Below are positions 1 through 10,325 of a stretch of 27,500 bases of DNA, in pieces; the first letter of the stretch is position 1; each line of letters starts with the position of its first letter. A program made the position numbers and the translations under genes. The stretch spans positions 15,001 to 42,500 of the forward strand of contig JABUQX010014024.1 in assembly GCA_015478945.1 (NCBI GenBank), read 5' to 3'. The stretch is from Trachelipus rathkii (taxonomy: Eukaryota > Arthropoda > Malacostraca > Isopoda > Trachelipodidae). The notes beneath the pieces were generated by a model. It made no database searches, had not been told where the DNA came from, and worked only from the letters and a program-made list of their open reading frames with translations.

Positions 1-255
1 CTTTTTTCTATACCTGTAGGTTCGCTAGACAGTAGTTAAGGGCAGTGGTAATCTCGTTTATCACTTTTTACTAATTAAATGACGAGTCATTTTGACTTTA
101 GGCAAGTTGGCAAGGTTTATATATCCAGTTTAATTAATCATATGTATAATCAAAAAATAAATAAATAAATAAAAATATCTCCCGCTAATGAATAACACTT
201 TGATTTCAAAAGTTCCTACTTATTGAAAGTACAATTGCATTAGAATAATTTTTTC

Positions 256-425
256 TGAGCCGGAGCAGGAGCCATATTAAAAATAACTTTTATCCAATAC
301 AATTAAAGAGTCCGCAAGTGGAGCCGAAACCAGTTATATAATTTTAAAATGTTCTGGACCGGACGAGCCGTGGTCGGATATTTTAAAATAGCAGAGCCGG
401 GGTCCGAGCCGGAGTTGGAGACCTG
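256..425. repeat. Degenerate GGAGCC/GAGCCG hexamer-type repeat patch
   Basis: This is an island of higher G+C in very AT-rich DNA. GAGCCGGAGCAGGAGCC lies at 256-272. Further copies of GGAGCCG, GGACCGG, GAGCCG and GTCCGAGCCGGAG are scattered to about 425, separated by AT-rich spacers that twice contain ATTTTAAAAT. The pattern fits a decayed hexanucleotide microsatellite broken up by AT-rich insertions. A short piece with the same words occurs inside the satellite at 10305-10325. Confidence 0.45.
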
Positions 426-678
426 ATTTCTATTCGATTTAATCCCATTATGTGTGAAAATCCTATTAAGATTTAACAAATATGCGAATTATAACAGGAG
501 AGATCATAAAAAGGTGAATTATTCATCATATTGAAACTTTACCTTGTAGATTGACATATGATACCAATTTTCATGTTAGCAATATTATAATCAATATTCT
601 CCATAAGAAATTAAATCTTTGTCTTGTACAACTATCATGCCTAGAGAGCAAGCTAAGTTAATTTAGCATTATCTTACT

Positions 679-930
679 AGAAGGCGCTTTGCGCATGACC
701 AAAGTTTTCGTAGCTAGAGAGGCATTTGGTGTTGAAAGAGATATTCATACATATATAGTTCACTTTATGTCGAACTACTAGTATTATTATCTTCTTGTTA
801 CCTTTATTAACAAAGAATTCGTATCAGAGGGCACTTTGGCTTGAACCAAATTCACACATGAATAAACAGAATCATGTTAGAGGTACTTTATGTTAAAAGA
901 GGGAGTATTCGTACAAAGGGTATTCCTTTC
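679..930. repeat. Decayed tandem motif, about five loose copies
   Basis: A motif of roughly AGAGGCACTTTG followed by a (G/C)TTGAA-like segment recurs near 679, 716, 757, 823 and 877. Examples are AGAAGGCGCTTTGCGCATGA, GAGGCATTTGGTGTTGAAAG, AGAGGGCACTTTGGCTTGAA and AGAGGTACTTTATGTTAAAA. Copies near 716 and 877 are both followed by a (GAG/AGA).TATTC(A/G)TAC segment. Spacing is irregular, about 40-65 bp, so this is an old, strongly diverged tandem repeat if it is real. No function can be assigned. Confidence 0.35.
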
Positions 931-1003
931 GGACTTACGTCATTTACTTTTACTTTAACTATCCTATTTTCTATCCTATCTTATCTAGATTGAAAGCGAA
1001 CAA

Positions 1004-1362
1004 AGGATATATATATAATATATATATAATATATATTATATATATTATATATATATATATATATAATATATATATATATTACTATATAATTATATATATA
1101 TATCCAATTCATATATATATATAATATTATATTATTTATACGATAAAATAATTATAAACAATACTATATATATATATATATACTATATATAATAATATAA
1201 TTATATTATATATATATATATAAATATAAATATATTATATATATAAAATATATATAAATATATATATATACATATATATATATTATATATTTAGTAATTA
1301 TATATATATATAGTTACATTAATATACTTAATAGTATTACTATATAATATTTATAATATATA
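1004..1362. repeat. (AT)n microsatellite, imperfect
   Basis: The run is almost pure A/T and dominated by TATATA tracts, with occasional AAT/ATT breaks and isolated C or G. It carries no coding information. Because AT tracts are self-complementary, much of it could fold back on itself. Confidence 0.9.
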
Positions 1363-1406
1363 ATGGAACTGTATCGTATCATTAAACATTCTTGTTTCTT
1401 TTTTTC

Positions 1407-1407
<1 letters not shown>

Positions 1408-1439
<32 letters not shown>
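1408..1439. repeat. T32 homopolymer
   Basis: There is an uninterrupted run of 32 T, preceded by TTTCTTTTTTTCG. Read on the minus strand it is a poly(A) run, so it could mark the 3' end of a minus-strand retrotransposed sequence. I could not recognise an element ending there, so simple slippage is equally likely. Translation through this run gives only a polyphenylalanine frame. Confidence 0.8.
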
Positions 1440-1441
<2 letters not shown>

Positions 1442-1621
1442 TTTTTTTGTGGCTTGAACTTCATTGCAGTAATCTTTATATATTTCTCCTGCAGAAAACA
1501 AATACAAAAAAAAACAATACAAAAAAGCGCTCTCTTGTGCCACGTAAATGAAATTTTCAGTACTAACAGGAAATAAATAAAGTTAAAAATAAATATTAGC
1601 AAAAAATATCCAATCAATTGA
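1440..1621. other. Short non-repetitive spacer, nothing identified
   Basis: This spacer between the T run and the ATT repeat contains A-rich stretches with a short ACAAATACAAAAAAAAAC-like motif. It has a pyrimidine-rich TTTCTCCTGCAG segment that looks like a splice acceptor but has no exon context. No gene is supported. Confidence 0.5.
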
Positions 1622-2095
1622 TTTGATTATTATTCTATTATTATTCTTATTTTTATTATTATTCTATTATTATTATTATTTTATTATTATATTATTATTA
1701 TTATTATTATATTATTTATTATTATTTATTATTATTATTATTATTATTATATTATATTATTATATTATTATATTATTACATGTATTATTATTTATTATTA
1801 ATTATTATATTATATATTATTATTATATTATATTTATTATTATTTATATTATTATAGTATAAATTAATTTATTATTATTTTTATATAATTATTATTGATT
1901 ATTATTATTATTCTATATTATATTTACTTACTTATTATATTATATATTATTATATTGATTAATTCTTATTATATATTATTTATATTATCTATTATTATCA
2001 TTATTATATATATATTAATTATTATTAATTTTATTATTATTATTGATTATCATTATTATTTATTATCATTATATATTATATTATTATTATTATAC
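1622..2095. repeat. (ATT)n trinucleotide repeat, imperfect
   Basis: The stretch is built from ATT/TTA/TAT trinucleotides with interruptions such as TATATTA and TTATTTA, and it merges into (AT)n downstream. Its translations are strings of I, L, Y and N and are not genes. Confidence 0.9.
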
Positions 2096-2112
2096 CACAA
2101 TATAATATATAT

Positions 2113-2147
<35 letters not shown>

Positions 2148-2357
2148 TATATAATATTAATATATATTATAATATATATATATTATATATATTAATAGAT
2201 AATATATATATATATATATATATAATAATATATATATACTATATATATACATATAATATATTATATTATATAATTATATATAAGTCTAAAATATAATAAT
2301 ATATAGCTATAATTATAAATATATAATTATATATATAATATATAATATTTATATATA

Positions 2358-2403
<46 letters not shown>

Positions 2404-2706
2404 TATATATATATTATATATATATAATATTATATAATATGTAAATAATATAATATATATAAAATAATATATCATCTATATCATATAAATTATATATAAC
2501 TTAATATTATATTTAATATATTAATAATAATATATATATATATATAATACCAATTAATAATATAATATACTATTTATAATATTATATATATATATTATAA
2601 AATATATTATATCTATATATACTATCTATATAATATAAATATACAATTATAGTATATAATATAATTATAATAATATACTAATAATTATAATTATATATAT
2701 AGTATA
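2096..2706. repeat. (AT)n microsatellite, imperfect
   Basis: Long TATATA tracts are mixed with TAATATTA and AATTATAATT breaks, with almost no G or C. It directly abuts the LINE remnant that begins at about 2711. No coding content. Confidence 0.9.
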
Positions 2707-2710
2707 TTGA

Positions 2711-3288
2711 CCTCTTGGCCTGTTGGTGAATCTTTATTGCTCTTGACTCTCCACATACTAGTACTATTGAATTCACACAGAGCTCTGCACAAAGATCTTG
2801 ATTTGTGTTTTTTTAAACTTCCTTTTATCCTTCTCTCGACAGTGACATTCCCTTTGTATGAAAGTTCATAAAATTAGAGAAGTGTTGTAGACCACAAAAA
2901 CAAATATTTGTAGATCTATAAATGTGTGTTCTCAGGGATCTGTCTTGCCCGTCAGCTCATTTTCGACCTTTTCATAATTACTCTCTCTCTATTACTTATT
3001 CATCTATTCAACTTATAGACAACGAACACCACCACGTTATTAATTTCACTTGAAAGAGCTCACACAACCAAAAATTAACTCAATGCCTAGGATCGACTCT
3101 GACAACTGAACCTTTGAACCTGTTGACTTTGAACCTTTTGAACCTTTCTGAATTTTTAATTGGGTAGAAAAAAATGGTTGTTTTCAATGTCAAAAAATTC
3201 AGTTCCTCATCTTTCTAACTCAAACATAATCTGCCCTTCACAACAATAACAACCTTCGAAACACAACAACTCACACCTGGCGTCTGCT
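2711..3288 (+). mobile_element. LINE (CR1/Jockey-type) RT remnant, middle to C-terminal part
   Basis: No single frame stays open, but reading across the three + frames gives the ordered motifs of a non-LTR retrotransposon reverse transcriptase. They are: GES then L.ALD.S (2725-2752, the FGES..ALDIS block holding the first catalytic Asp); HKDL (2788-2799, from RVWHKDLL); KLP (2815-2823); VVD (2884-2892); I-N then QGSVLP (2918-2950, from GVPQGSVLSP); LFI (2968-2976); a degraded Y.DD-like site near 3014-3023; WGRK (3161-3171); VVFN (3177-3188); QF then HLSN (3200-3219); and SLNI (3286-3297). Order and spacing match this RT class, and the intervening frameshifts need at least six single-base indels. 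In an intact element the domain copies element RNA at the insertion site; this copy is dead. The upstream edge meets (AT)n and the downstream edge becomes the minisatellite. The family assignment rests on remembered motifs, not a search. Confidence 0.75.
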
Positions 3289-4430
3289 CTTAATATCTAG
3301 GACCTATTTTGTGTTCTGTTTTTCAATATTCTAGACCTTGGTGTCTCTTTTCTCTTAATATTCTAGGACCTTGGTGTTTCTATTTTCAAAATATTCTGGG
3401 ACCCTTGGTGTGTTTCTTTTTCTCCTTAACATAATTAGAAGCATCACATTACCTTTCCTTAATATTCATAGGACATTTTGTGTTTCTCTTTTCTTCTTAA
3501 TATTCTAGACTTCTGGGTCTACTTTTTCTTAATATTTCTGTTTCCTTGGTATTTTTCTTTTAATATTCTGTTACCTTAGTGTTTCTTTTTTCTCTTAGTA
3601 TTCTCTGATTCCAAGCTTTTCTCTTCTTATATTCTTCGCCCTTAATGTCTTCTTCTTCTCTCTCATTATTCTGGGCTTTGGTCTCTCCTTTTCTCTTAAT
3701 ATTCTTAGCACTTTCTTTCTTTTTCTCTTAATATTCTGTTACTTTTGTATATTTTTTTCTCTTAAATATTTTCTAGTACACGTTGGTGTTTTCTGTTTCT
3801 GATCACTTCTCTTTGGGTCGTCTCTTTCTTCTTCATTTCCATTTCCATATAAGACTTTTTTCTCTTTAATATTCTAGTACCCTTACGGTGTCATCTTTCT
3901 CTTAATATTTAGGACCTGTGTGCTGTGCTTTTCTTCTCTCTTACAATACTCTGATACCTTAGTGTTTCTCTTTTCCCTTAAAATTCTATTTTGACCTTTG
4001 TTGTTTTTTTTCTCTTTAAAAATTCTAGACCTTTGCGTGCTTCTTTTTCTGTCTTATCATATTCTACTAGCCTTGGTGTTGTACTTTTTCTCTTAATATT
4101 CCAAGGACCTTGTGGGGCTTTTTATCTCTTAATATTCTACCCTGCACGGTGTTCTTTTCTATCTTAATATATTCGGTTTACTTTGGTGTGTTTTCTTTCA
4201 CATTACGAATCTTCGGTGTTTAGTTCTCTTAAAATTCTTTTTTACCCTTTCGGTGTTCTTTTCTCTTTAATATTCTGCCTACTCTGGTTGTTTTTTTTTC
4301 TCTTATATTCGTGTTACTTATTGTGTTTCTTGTTCTCTTAAATTTTCTATTTACTTCGGGATTTTTCTTTATTCTTATCTATTTCTTCAGGACCTTGGTG
4401 TCTCTTCTTCTCCTAATGTATGTTATAGAC
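3289..4430 (+). repeat. ~33-bp minisatellite derived from LINE ORF2
   Basis: About 30 or more head-to-tail units share the core CTTAATATTCTAGGACC followed by a T-rich tail, TTGGTGTTTCTTTTCT, giving a consensus of about 33 bp and observed spacing of about 33-38 bp. Clear cores lie near 3289, 3324, 3356, 3459, 3497, 3560, 3697, 3728, 3868, 4094 and 4128. The first unit starts where the LINE frame reads S-L-N-I, the place where this LINE class has its LNILGL motif. The consensus unit stays open in that frame as 11 codons beginning LNILG. I infer that one short coding segment of the LINE was tandemly amplified. The + strand is strongly pyrimidine-rich. A further isolated unit lies at about 4495-4535. 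No LINE sequence is recognised downstream. Confidence 0.8.
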
Positions 4431-5450
4431 TTTTATATGGCGAATATAGTCGCCTAGTTTAACGAATGCTAAAAAATTAGTTTATATTTAAAAATCAGAC
4501 CTTTGTTGTTTCTTTTACTCCTTAAATATCAGGTCCTCTCATATACTAGATGAATATCATTTCCCTCTTATTTACTAACATAATACAACATTATGTAGCA
4601 AATGGTTTTCTATATTAAAATAATCGTAAATATTTAATCGGTACACGGTACTTAACCAAGCAATATTTTCAATTTATATATCTTTACATATACTTATTCA
4701 TGCTATTCTCTGTAGGAGTATGTGTGTCCTTATCCTAATGAAAAACAAACTACATATTTCTCTCTTTCAATATCTGAAAATGAACATTTTGTGTAGATGT
4801 AAGCTTTCACATTATTTTTACAGATTTACCAAATACTATTATAAATCTACATATGTGAGACATCTAGTGTCATAATTACTTTATTGTTTGCTTTTGTACA
4901 ATTTGATTGAAGTATAATTGTTTTATAGTTGATGAGAAATTGTATAAGAAACAGCGTTATTTTGGTGGTTGGATAGTTAATGATAAATTTTTTCTAAATT
5001 GCTACACTTCTTAATCTTGTCTAAAGAGTATAACTGATAACCATTTAGTTGTATAGGATTAAAGAAGCAATATCTATTTGATATTATGTCATTTATATAA
5101 AGACGAGTCGAATCAAACGCACAACCATAAAACACATTTAATCCACAATAATACAGAGCTATTTCCTCTTTTGATAAAGTAGGATTTCTGCTAAGATCTC
5201 ATTTTCACATAATCCCCAAATACTCGTGCAATCACAATTCTCTTTTCATATATTGCTAAGAATTCACCATAAAAATACCGTATAAAATAATACATGAAAT
5301 TCTTTGGAGATGAGATAAACCACTCATGATTTATGAATATTTGTCCCTCCACTGAGTGAACTAACTGATATTAAAGGATTAAAATAGTTCTATATTTAAA
5401 AGTGAGAAGGGGGAAATATATATTCTAAGAGGAATAGGTTTATATAAAGT
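4431..5450. other. AT-rich DNA, no gene seen
   Basis: The LINE does not visibly resume after the minisatellite, although one stray minisatellite-like unit sits at about 4495-4535. Otherwise the DNA is AT-rich without a recognised motif or long open frame. From about 5370 onward it starts to resemble satellite sequence, but too loosely to place the boundary exactly. Confidence 0.5.
4439..4454. other. Small perfect hairpin GGCGA/TCGCC
   Basis: GGCGA (4439-4443) and TCGCC (4450-4454) form a 5-bp stem with a 6-base loop between the last tandem minisatellite unit and the stray unit at 4495. It stands out because the surroundings have almost no GC. At this size it may be chance. Confidence 0.35.
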
Positions 5451-8400
5451 ATAAATTATAATTATATTATTAAAACAGCTTTTCACAATTTCCGCTGAAA
5501 TATTATTTTGTATATTTCTCCAACATTTTAAATGTAGAAATTTTCATTTATTAAAAAAATTTTTAGATATTTAAGTAGCACTAAAACAATTAATAAATTA
5601 CCTCTTTACCAGCTGTGTGGTAAATTTTTCACCTTGGGTTGAAGTATCTGATTGATTTATTTTTACTAAAATTGCTGAAGCCCAAGGTTGAACCGCTGTA
5701 AAAATTCCACATTTTTAAGATTTAACAAATAATTCAAATGTTACAATTTTTAGGAAAATCGTACTTATTAAGTAATAGTTCTAAATAATTTGTAATAGTG
5801 TATAAAATTTAAGAAAAGTTACATCGTAAATTTTAAAGAAATTATAATTTATTTATAAATACTATGAATTGTGGCAGTTACTTGTTTAGTTATTGTAAAT
5901 AATTGGTATATATTATTTAAAAAACTAAATAATATTATGAAATAAAATACATTAAAAAACGTCAATTATAAATCAAATATCCTAATAAACTAAATATTAT
6001 ATTGAAATTCACTTTATCTGAACAATTTGAATATGAGGCATTATTCAATGTGAAAACCCACAATTATTTTTTTTCAAAATGCTGAAAATACCGTAAAAAA
6101 AATACAATTTTAAGATTTAACAAAATAATTTCATAATGTGATTGTTTGAGTAAATTTAGGAAAAACAGTACTTTTAAGAGTTCTAAATTATGTTAGTGTT
6201 GTAATAAAATTTAAGAAAAAGCGTGAATTTTAGAAGTTAATTAAATTTTTATTAAAACAGGTTTTCACAAACTAATGAAAAATATTTGGCTATATATATA
6301 TATAAAATACAAAATATGAAAATTATCATTAGATATTACTTGTCAATTATTAAGACACCTAAAACTTAAATTTAATATAATTCGCTAATTTCTGCTTTTG
6401 TTAATATAAGTCAATTTACAATTAGAAACCATTATATATTATATTACAAAAATGTAAATATATTAATATTTATTAATAACTCAATATTAATATTAGTAAA
6501 TAAATATTTTAATTTACAATAATTGATATTGTAAAATTTAAGTGAAATAAATACTGAGGAAAAACTTATTAATTAGAGTTTCATAACATTTAATATGATT
6601 ATAATTATAATTATATTATTCCAAAAGTACTTAATTTAGAAGTTAAAAATTTTTACTAAAACAGGTTTTCTTACTAACTAATATGATAAAATATTTATTA
6701 GTATATAAATAAAACAAATATTATTGAATAAATTTCATAAAAAACGTCAATTTATAATGACACTTTAACGAATACATTCTACATTTTTCTGTGACTTTTT
6801 GAAAATTGAGCTATTATTCTAAATGCAATTACCGATTTCTGGAAATACTGAAAATTACCGTTAAAAAATCTAAATATTAAATGAATTAATGAATATATTT
6901 TCAAATTTTGTTGAAATAATTTAGAAAAAAAAATTACATTGTAGGTTTAATTGATTTAAATTTTTAATGTGACATTATAAGGAAAAAGCGTATAATTTTA
7001 GAGAAGTTAAAATTTTAACATTAATAACATTATTTTCACTAGCGTTATATATAATATTGTATATTAATATCAAGATATTTTTTCCTAACAGTAGTTGTGG
7101 ACCACAGACATTTATATATATTAAAAAACGTCATTTAAGACACTAAAACTTATTAATAAATATTCAACTTATTTTCTTAGTCTTTTCACTTGAAATTGCA
7201 TTTCAATGAGTCACATATCATTTTTTTTAATTTTCAATGCCTGTGGTTATGACGTTAAAAAAACTCAAGATTTATAAGATTACTACCAAAATAATTTTAC
7301 AAAATGTTTGAAATTTAGGAAAATTCGCACTTTTAAGAGTTCTAAAAATGTGTGAAATGCTATTAAATTACAATTATAAAATGAGATCAAAATTCTAAGA
7401 AATAAATATTTTTTATATTAAAACAAATAATTCTAATTAAATACATATATGAAATATTTTTATAAATATTTTAATAGCTATATAAATAACAAAAAATTTA
7501 ATCATTTCGTTAAAATAAAGTCAATTTAAGATATTTTAAAACTGTTAATAAATTTCAACTTTCATGCTTTATTTGAATATATGTCATTTGCAATTTGATC
7601 AAATTTGTTGGTATTGAAAAATGTATTTGTAAAACAGTTAAAAACTCAAATTTATAAGATTTATAAATTATATTATCAAATATGAGTGAAATTAGTGAAA
7701 AATACGTACTTTTAAGAGTCCTAAATTCGTATAATGAAAATTTAAGAAAAAGCATTAATTTTATGAATATATGATATATATATAGTTATTAAAGTTATAA
7801 TTTAATTTATTTTTAAAATAGTATTGAAAGTTATTTTATAAAAATTCATTATTATATTTACACATAGAGTAATATATCAATTAAAAAAATAGTCAATTTT
7901 GGATTTGAAATACCAACGAATAAATGTTTGGAGAAATTAAGGAAGGGCTTCAATGAAACACATATATTTTATTTTATATCATAATGTGAACTAGTAAAAT
8001 TAACCGTTAAAACATACCATTTTTATATAGATTTTACCAAAATAATTTCAAATGTTGAATAATATTATAAGATAAAAATCGTAACTTTATTAAAGAGTTC
8101 ATAGTAAATGTGAAGATTTAAATTTAAGAAATAGTAGTAGTAATATAGAAGTTATAAAAATTTTTTGTAAAGAGAATAGTTATTAACAAACTATATATAA
8201 TATTTAGGTATATTTAAAAACATAAATATTTGAAATTAATCATTATAAAAACTAGTCAATTTAAGATACACTCATATAAAATACTATATATAATAAAATC
8301 CATAGCGTGAAATTTAATTATTAGATAAATAATATGTGATACATTTCTCAATGAAACACAATAATATTTTTTCAAATGCTGAAAATAACGTATAAAAACT

Positions 8401-10304
8401 CCAATTTAAGGGAGAACTCACTCAAAATAATTTATTTTAAAATGTTGAAATATTAGTCGCGCTCCTTCTGTCAAATTACGAAAAGTAGTTAACGTCAAAT
8501 TATGTAAGAATTATATGAGCAAAAGAGACGTAATTATAGAAAGTTAAATTATGTTTTTTAAAACAGGTTGCATTATAAAGACTAACATAATATTTGGTAT
8601 ATAAATAAACAATTATATTTGAAATTTCATTAAAAAACGTTCAGATTTTAAGACAACCAAAATCAATTATAAAATAATCTCTTTTTGCTTTCTGAAATTG
8701 CTATTATTTCTTAATGAAAAAATAACACACATTATATTTTCAAAAATGCTGAAAATTTAACCGTTAAAAACTCAATTTAATGATTTACCATAAATAATTT
8801 CAAATGTTGAAATTAGTAAAAATCGACTTTTAATATAGTGAGATTCATTACTAATAATTTACGTAATGTTGAAAATTTAAAAAAAGCTATTTTTAGAAGT
8901 AAAATTTTTTTTATTTTTAAAATAACAGGTTATTTCACTAAATAATGGAAAAAATATTTGGACTAACAAAGAGAATATTGTTAATTCATTCATTAAATCA
9001 TCATGGAGCTAATAAAGGTATAAAAACTAAATATTAAATAAATTCTCTTTTCTGTCTTTTGAAATTTTATAAGGAAGATAAACACATTTAATAATTTTTA
9101 ACAAAATTGAAATTAAATAAATAATGTTGTTTTAAACTCAATTTGAATAAGTGTAATAACCAAATTAATTTAATTAAAAAAATGGGTTTTTATTATGGAA
9201 TAAATATTCTAAAATAAGAGCTTGACTGACTGTTGCACAAGAAAAAATTTGACTTGCATGTATTAGTTATAAAATAGAAGTTAAAATTATTCTTATTAAT
9301 TATAAAATCTACAATAGTCATCTAATTATAACTATAAGTTTGGCTATATAATAATATACAAAATATATATAGAATATTCATTAAAAACGTCAATTTAATT
9401 AATACCCTAAAATAACATAAAATTAAATAAAAATTCAGCTATTTCTGCTATTTTTGAAAATGACATTCAATTCAAACTACATTTCTTTTTAACATTTCAA
9501 ATTAGCTATCAAAAACCGTAAAAAACTCAATTTTAAAAGATTAACCAAATAATTTCAAAAAGAATTGATAAATTTAGGAATAAAAAAATCGTTATACATT
9601 TTTGAATAGTAAACCAGCTTTGTAATTGTGATATAATTTAAAATATTTTAAAGCGTAAAATTTTAGTAAAAGTTATAAAATTTTATTTATATAAAACAGG
9701 TTCTTCACAACTTAATAATAATATATATTGGTATATCGTTGAAGACTTTTGACCTCTCCTTAAAACCTTCTAAACCCTAAAAGAATTTTACATAAAATCA
9801 ATTATCACTTCTTCCTTTTCTGCTTTATTGAAATTGCATTTCAATGTAAACATACATTATTTATTCAAATGCTGAATAAAATAATACCTTAATAAAACAT
9901 CACAATAAGTATTATTATACAAATAATTTCATATTAAATGTACACAATTTAGGGAAAAATACGTAATTGATAGGGGACGTAGCTGAGATGCCTGAAAGTG
10001 ATAAATTTAGATAAAAAGTACGATAATTTTAGTAAATTTTAATAGAAATATATATTACTAAAAGCAGGTTTTCACAACTAATGAAATATTTGGTATATAA
10101 AGAAAAATAATTGGAAATTTTCAATAAAAAAAACGTATCATTTAAGACTAACTCACTAAATATCTACCATTAATAAAATCAGCTATTTACAGTACTTTTT
10201 GAAAAATTGTGAGCATTCAATGAAACACATTATTTTTCAAATTGAGCCTGTAAAATAATATATATCCCAATTTTAAGATCTTTAACAAAATAATTTCTAA
10301 AATG

Positions 10305-10325
10305 GCGGAGTCGTAGCCGGAGCCA
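10305..10325. other. GC-rich word inside a satellite monomer
   Basis: GCGGAGTCGTAGCCGGAGCC occurs at 10305-10324, where the neighbouring monomers read AATGTTGAAATTTAGG. It shares the GCCGGAGCC words of the patch at 256-425. It is either a small insertion of the same hexamer family or a local error. Confidence 0.35.

Larger units (their letters stand above)
1..1003. other. AT-rich intergenic DNA, no gene seen
   Basis: No reading frame of useful length or recognisable protein motif was found on either strand. The stretch is AT-rich and mostly single-copy in appearance. Its two internal structures, a GC-richer GGAGCC/GAGCCG patch and a decayed tandem motif, are listed separately. It ends where (AT)n begins, just after a segment reading TGAAAGCGAACAAAGG, which has an inverted relative near 22943. 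No promoter, splice or polyadenylation signal can be assigned with confidence. Confidence 0.6.

Noticed and set aside
1484..1495. TTTCTCCTGCAG, a splice-acceptor-like site
   Set aside because: It has no branch-point or exon context and is followed by A-rich low-complexity DNA.
1363..1551. Open frame with a polyphenylalanine run
   Set aside because: It is a translation of the T32 run and its flanks, with no domain, composition or context typical of a gene.
1623..2475. Open frames rich in I, L, Y and N on both strands
   Set aside because: They are direct translations of (ATT)n and (AT)n microsatellites.
3107..3152. Short tandem repeat of CTTTGAACC words
   Set aside because: It sits between the Y.DD-like region and WGRK of the LINE remnant, where collinear coding sequence is expected, so it is better explained as noisy RT sequence.
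5631..5688. ACCTTGGG and CCCAAGGT inverted pair
   Set aside because: An 8-bp arm pair separated by 42 bases in one eroded monomer, not repeated in neighbours, is compatible with chance.
7555..7755. Minus-strand open frame of 66 codons
   Set aside because: It lies wholly inside degenerate satellite monomers. Neighbouring monomers do not keep the frame.
9214..9245. GAGCTTGAC...GCACAAG segment resembling one near 16633
   Set aside because: The two lie at different places in the monomer and the similarity is short, so a shared insertion cannot be supported.
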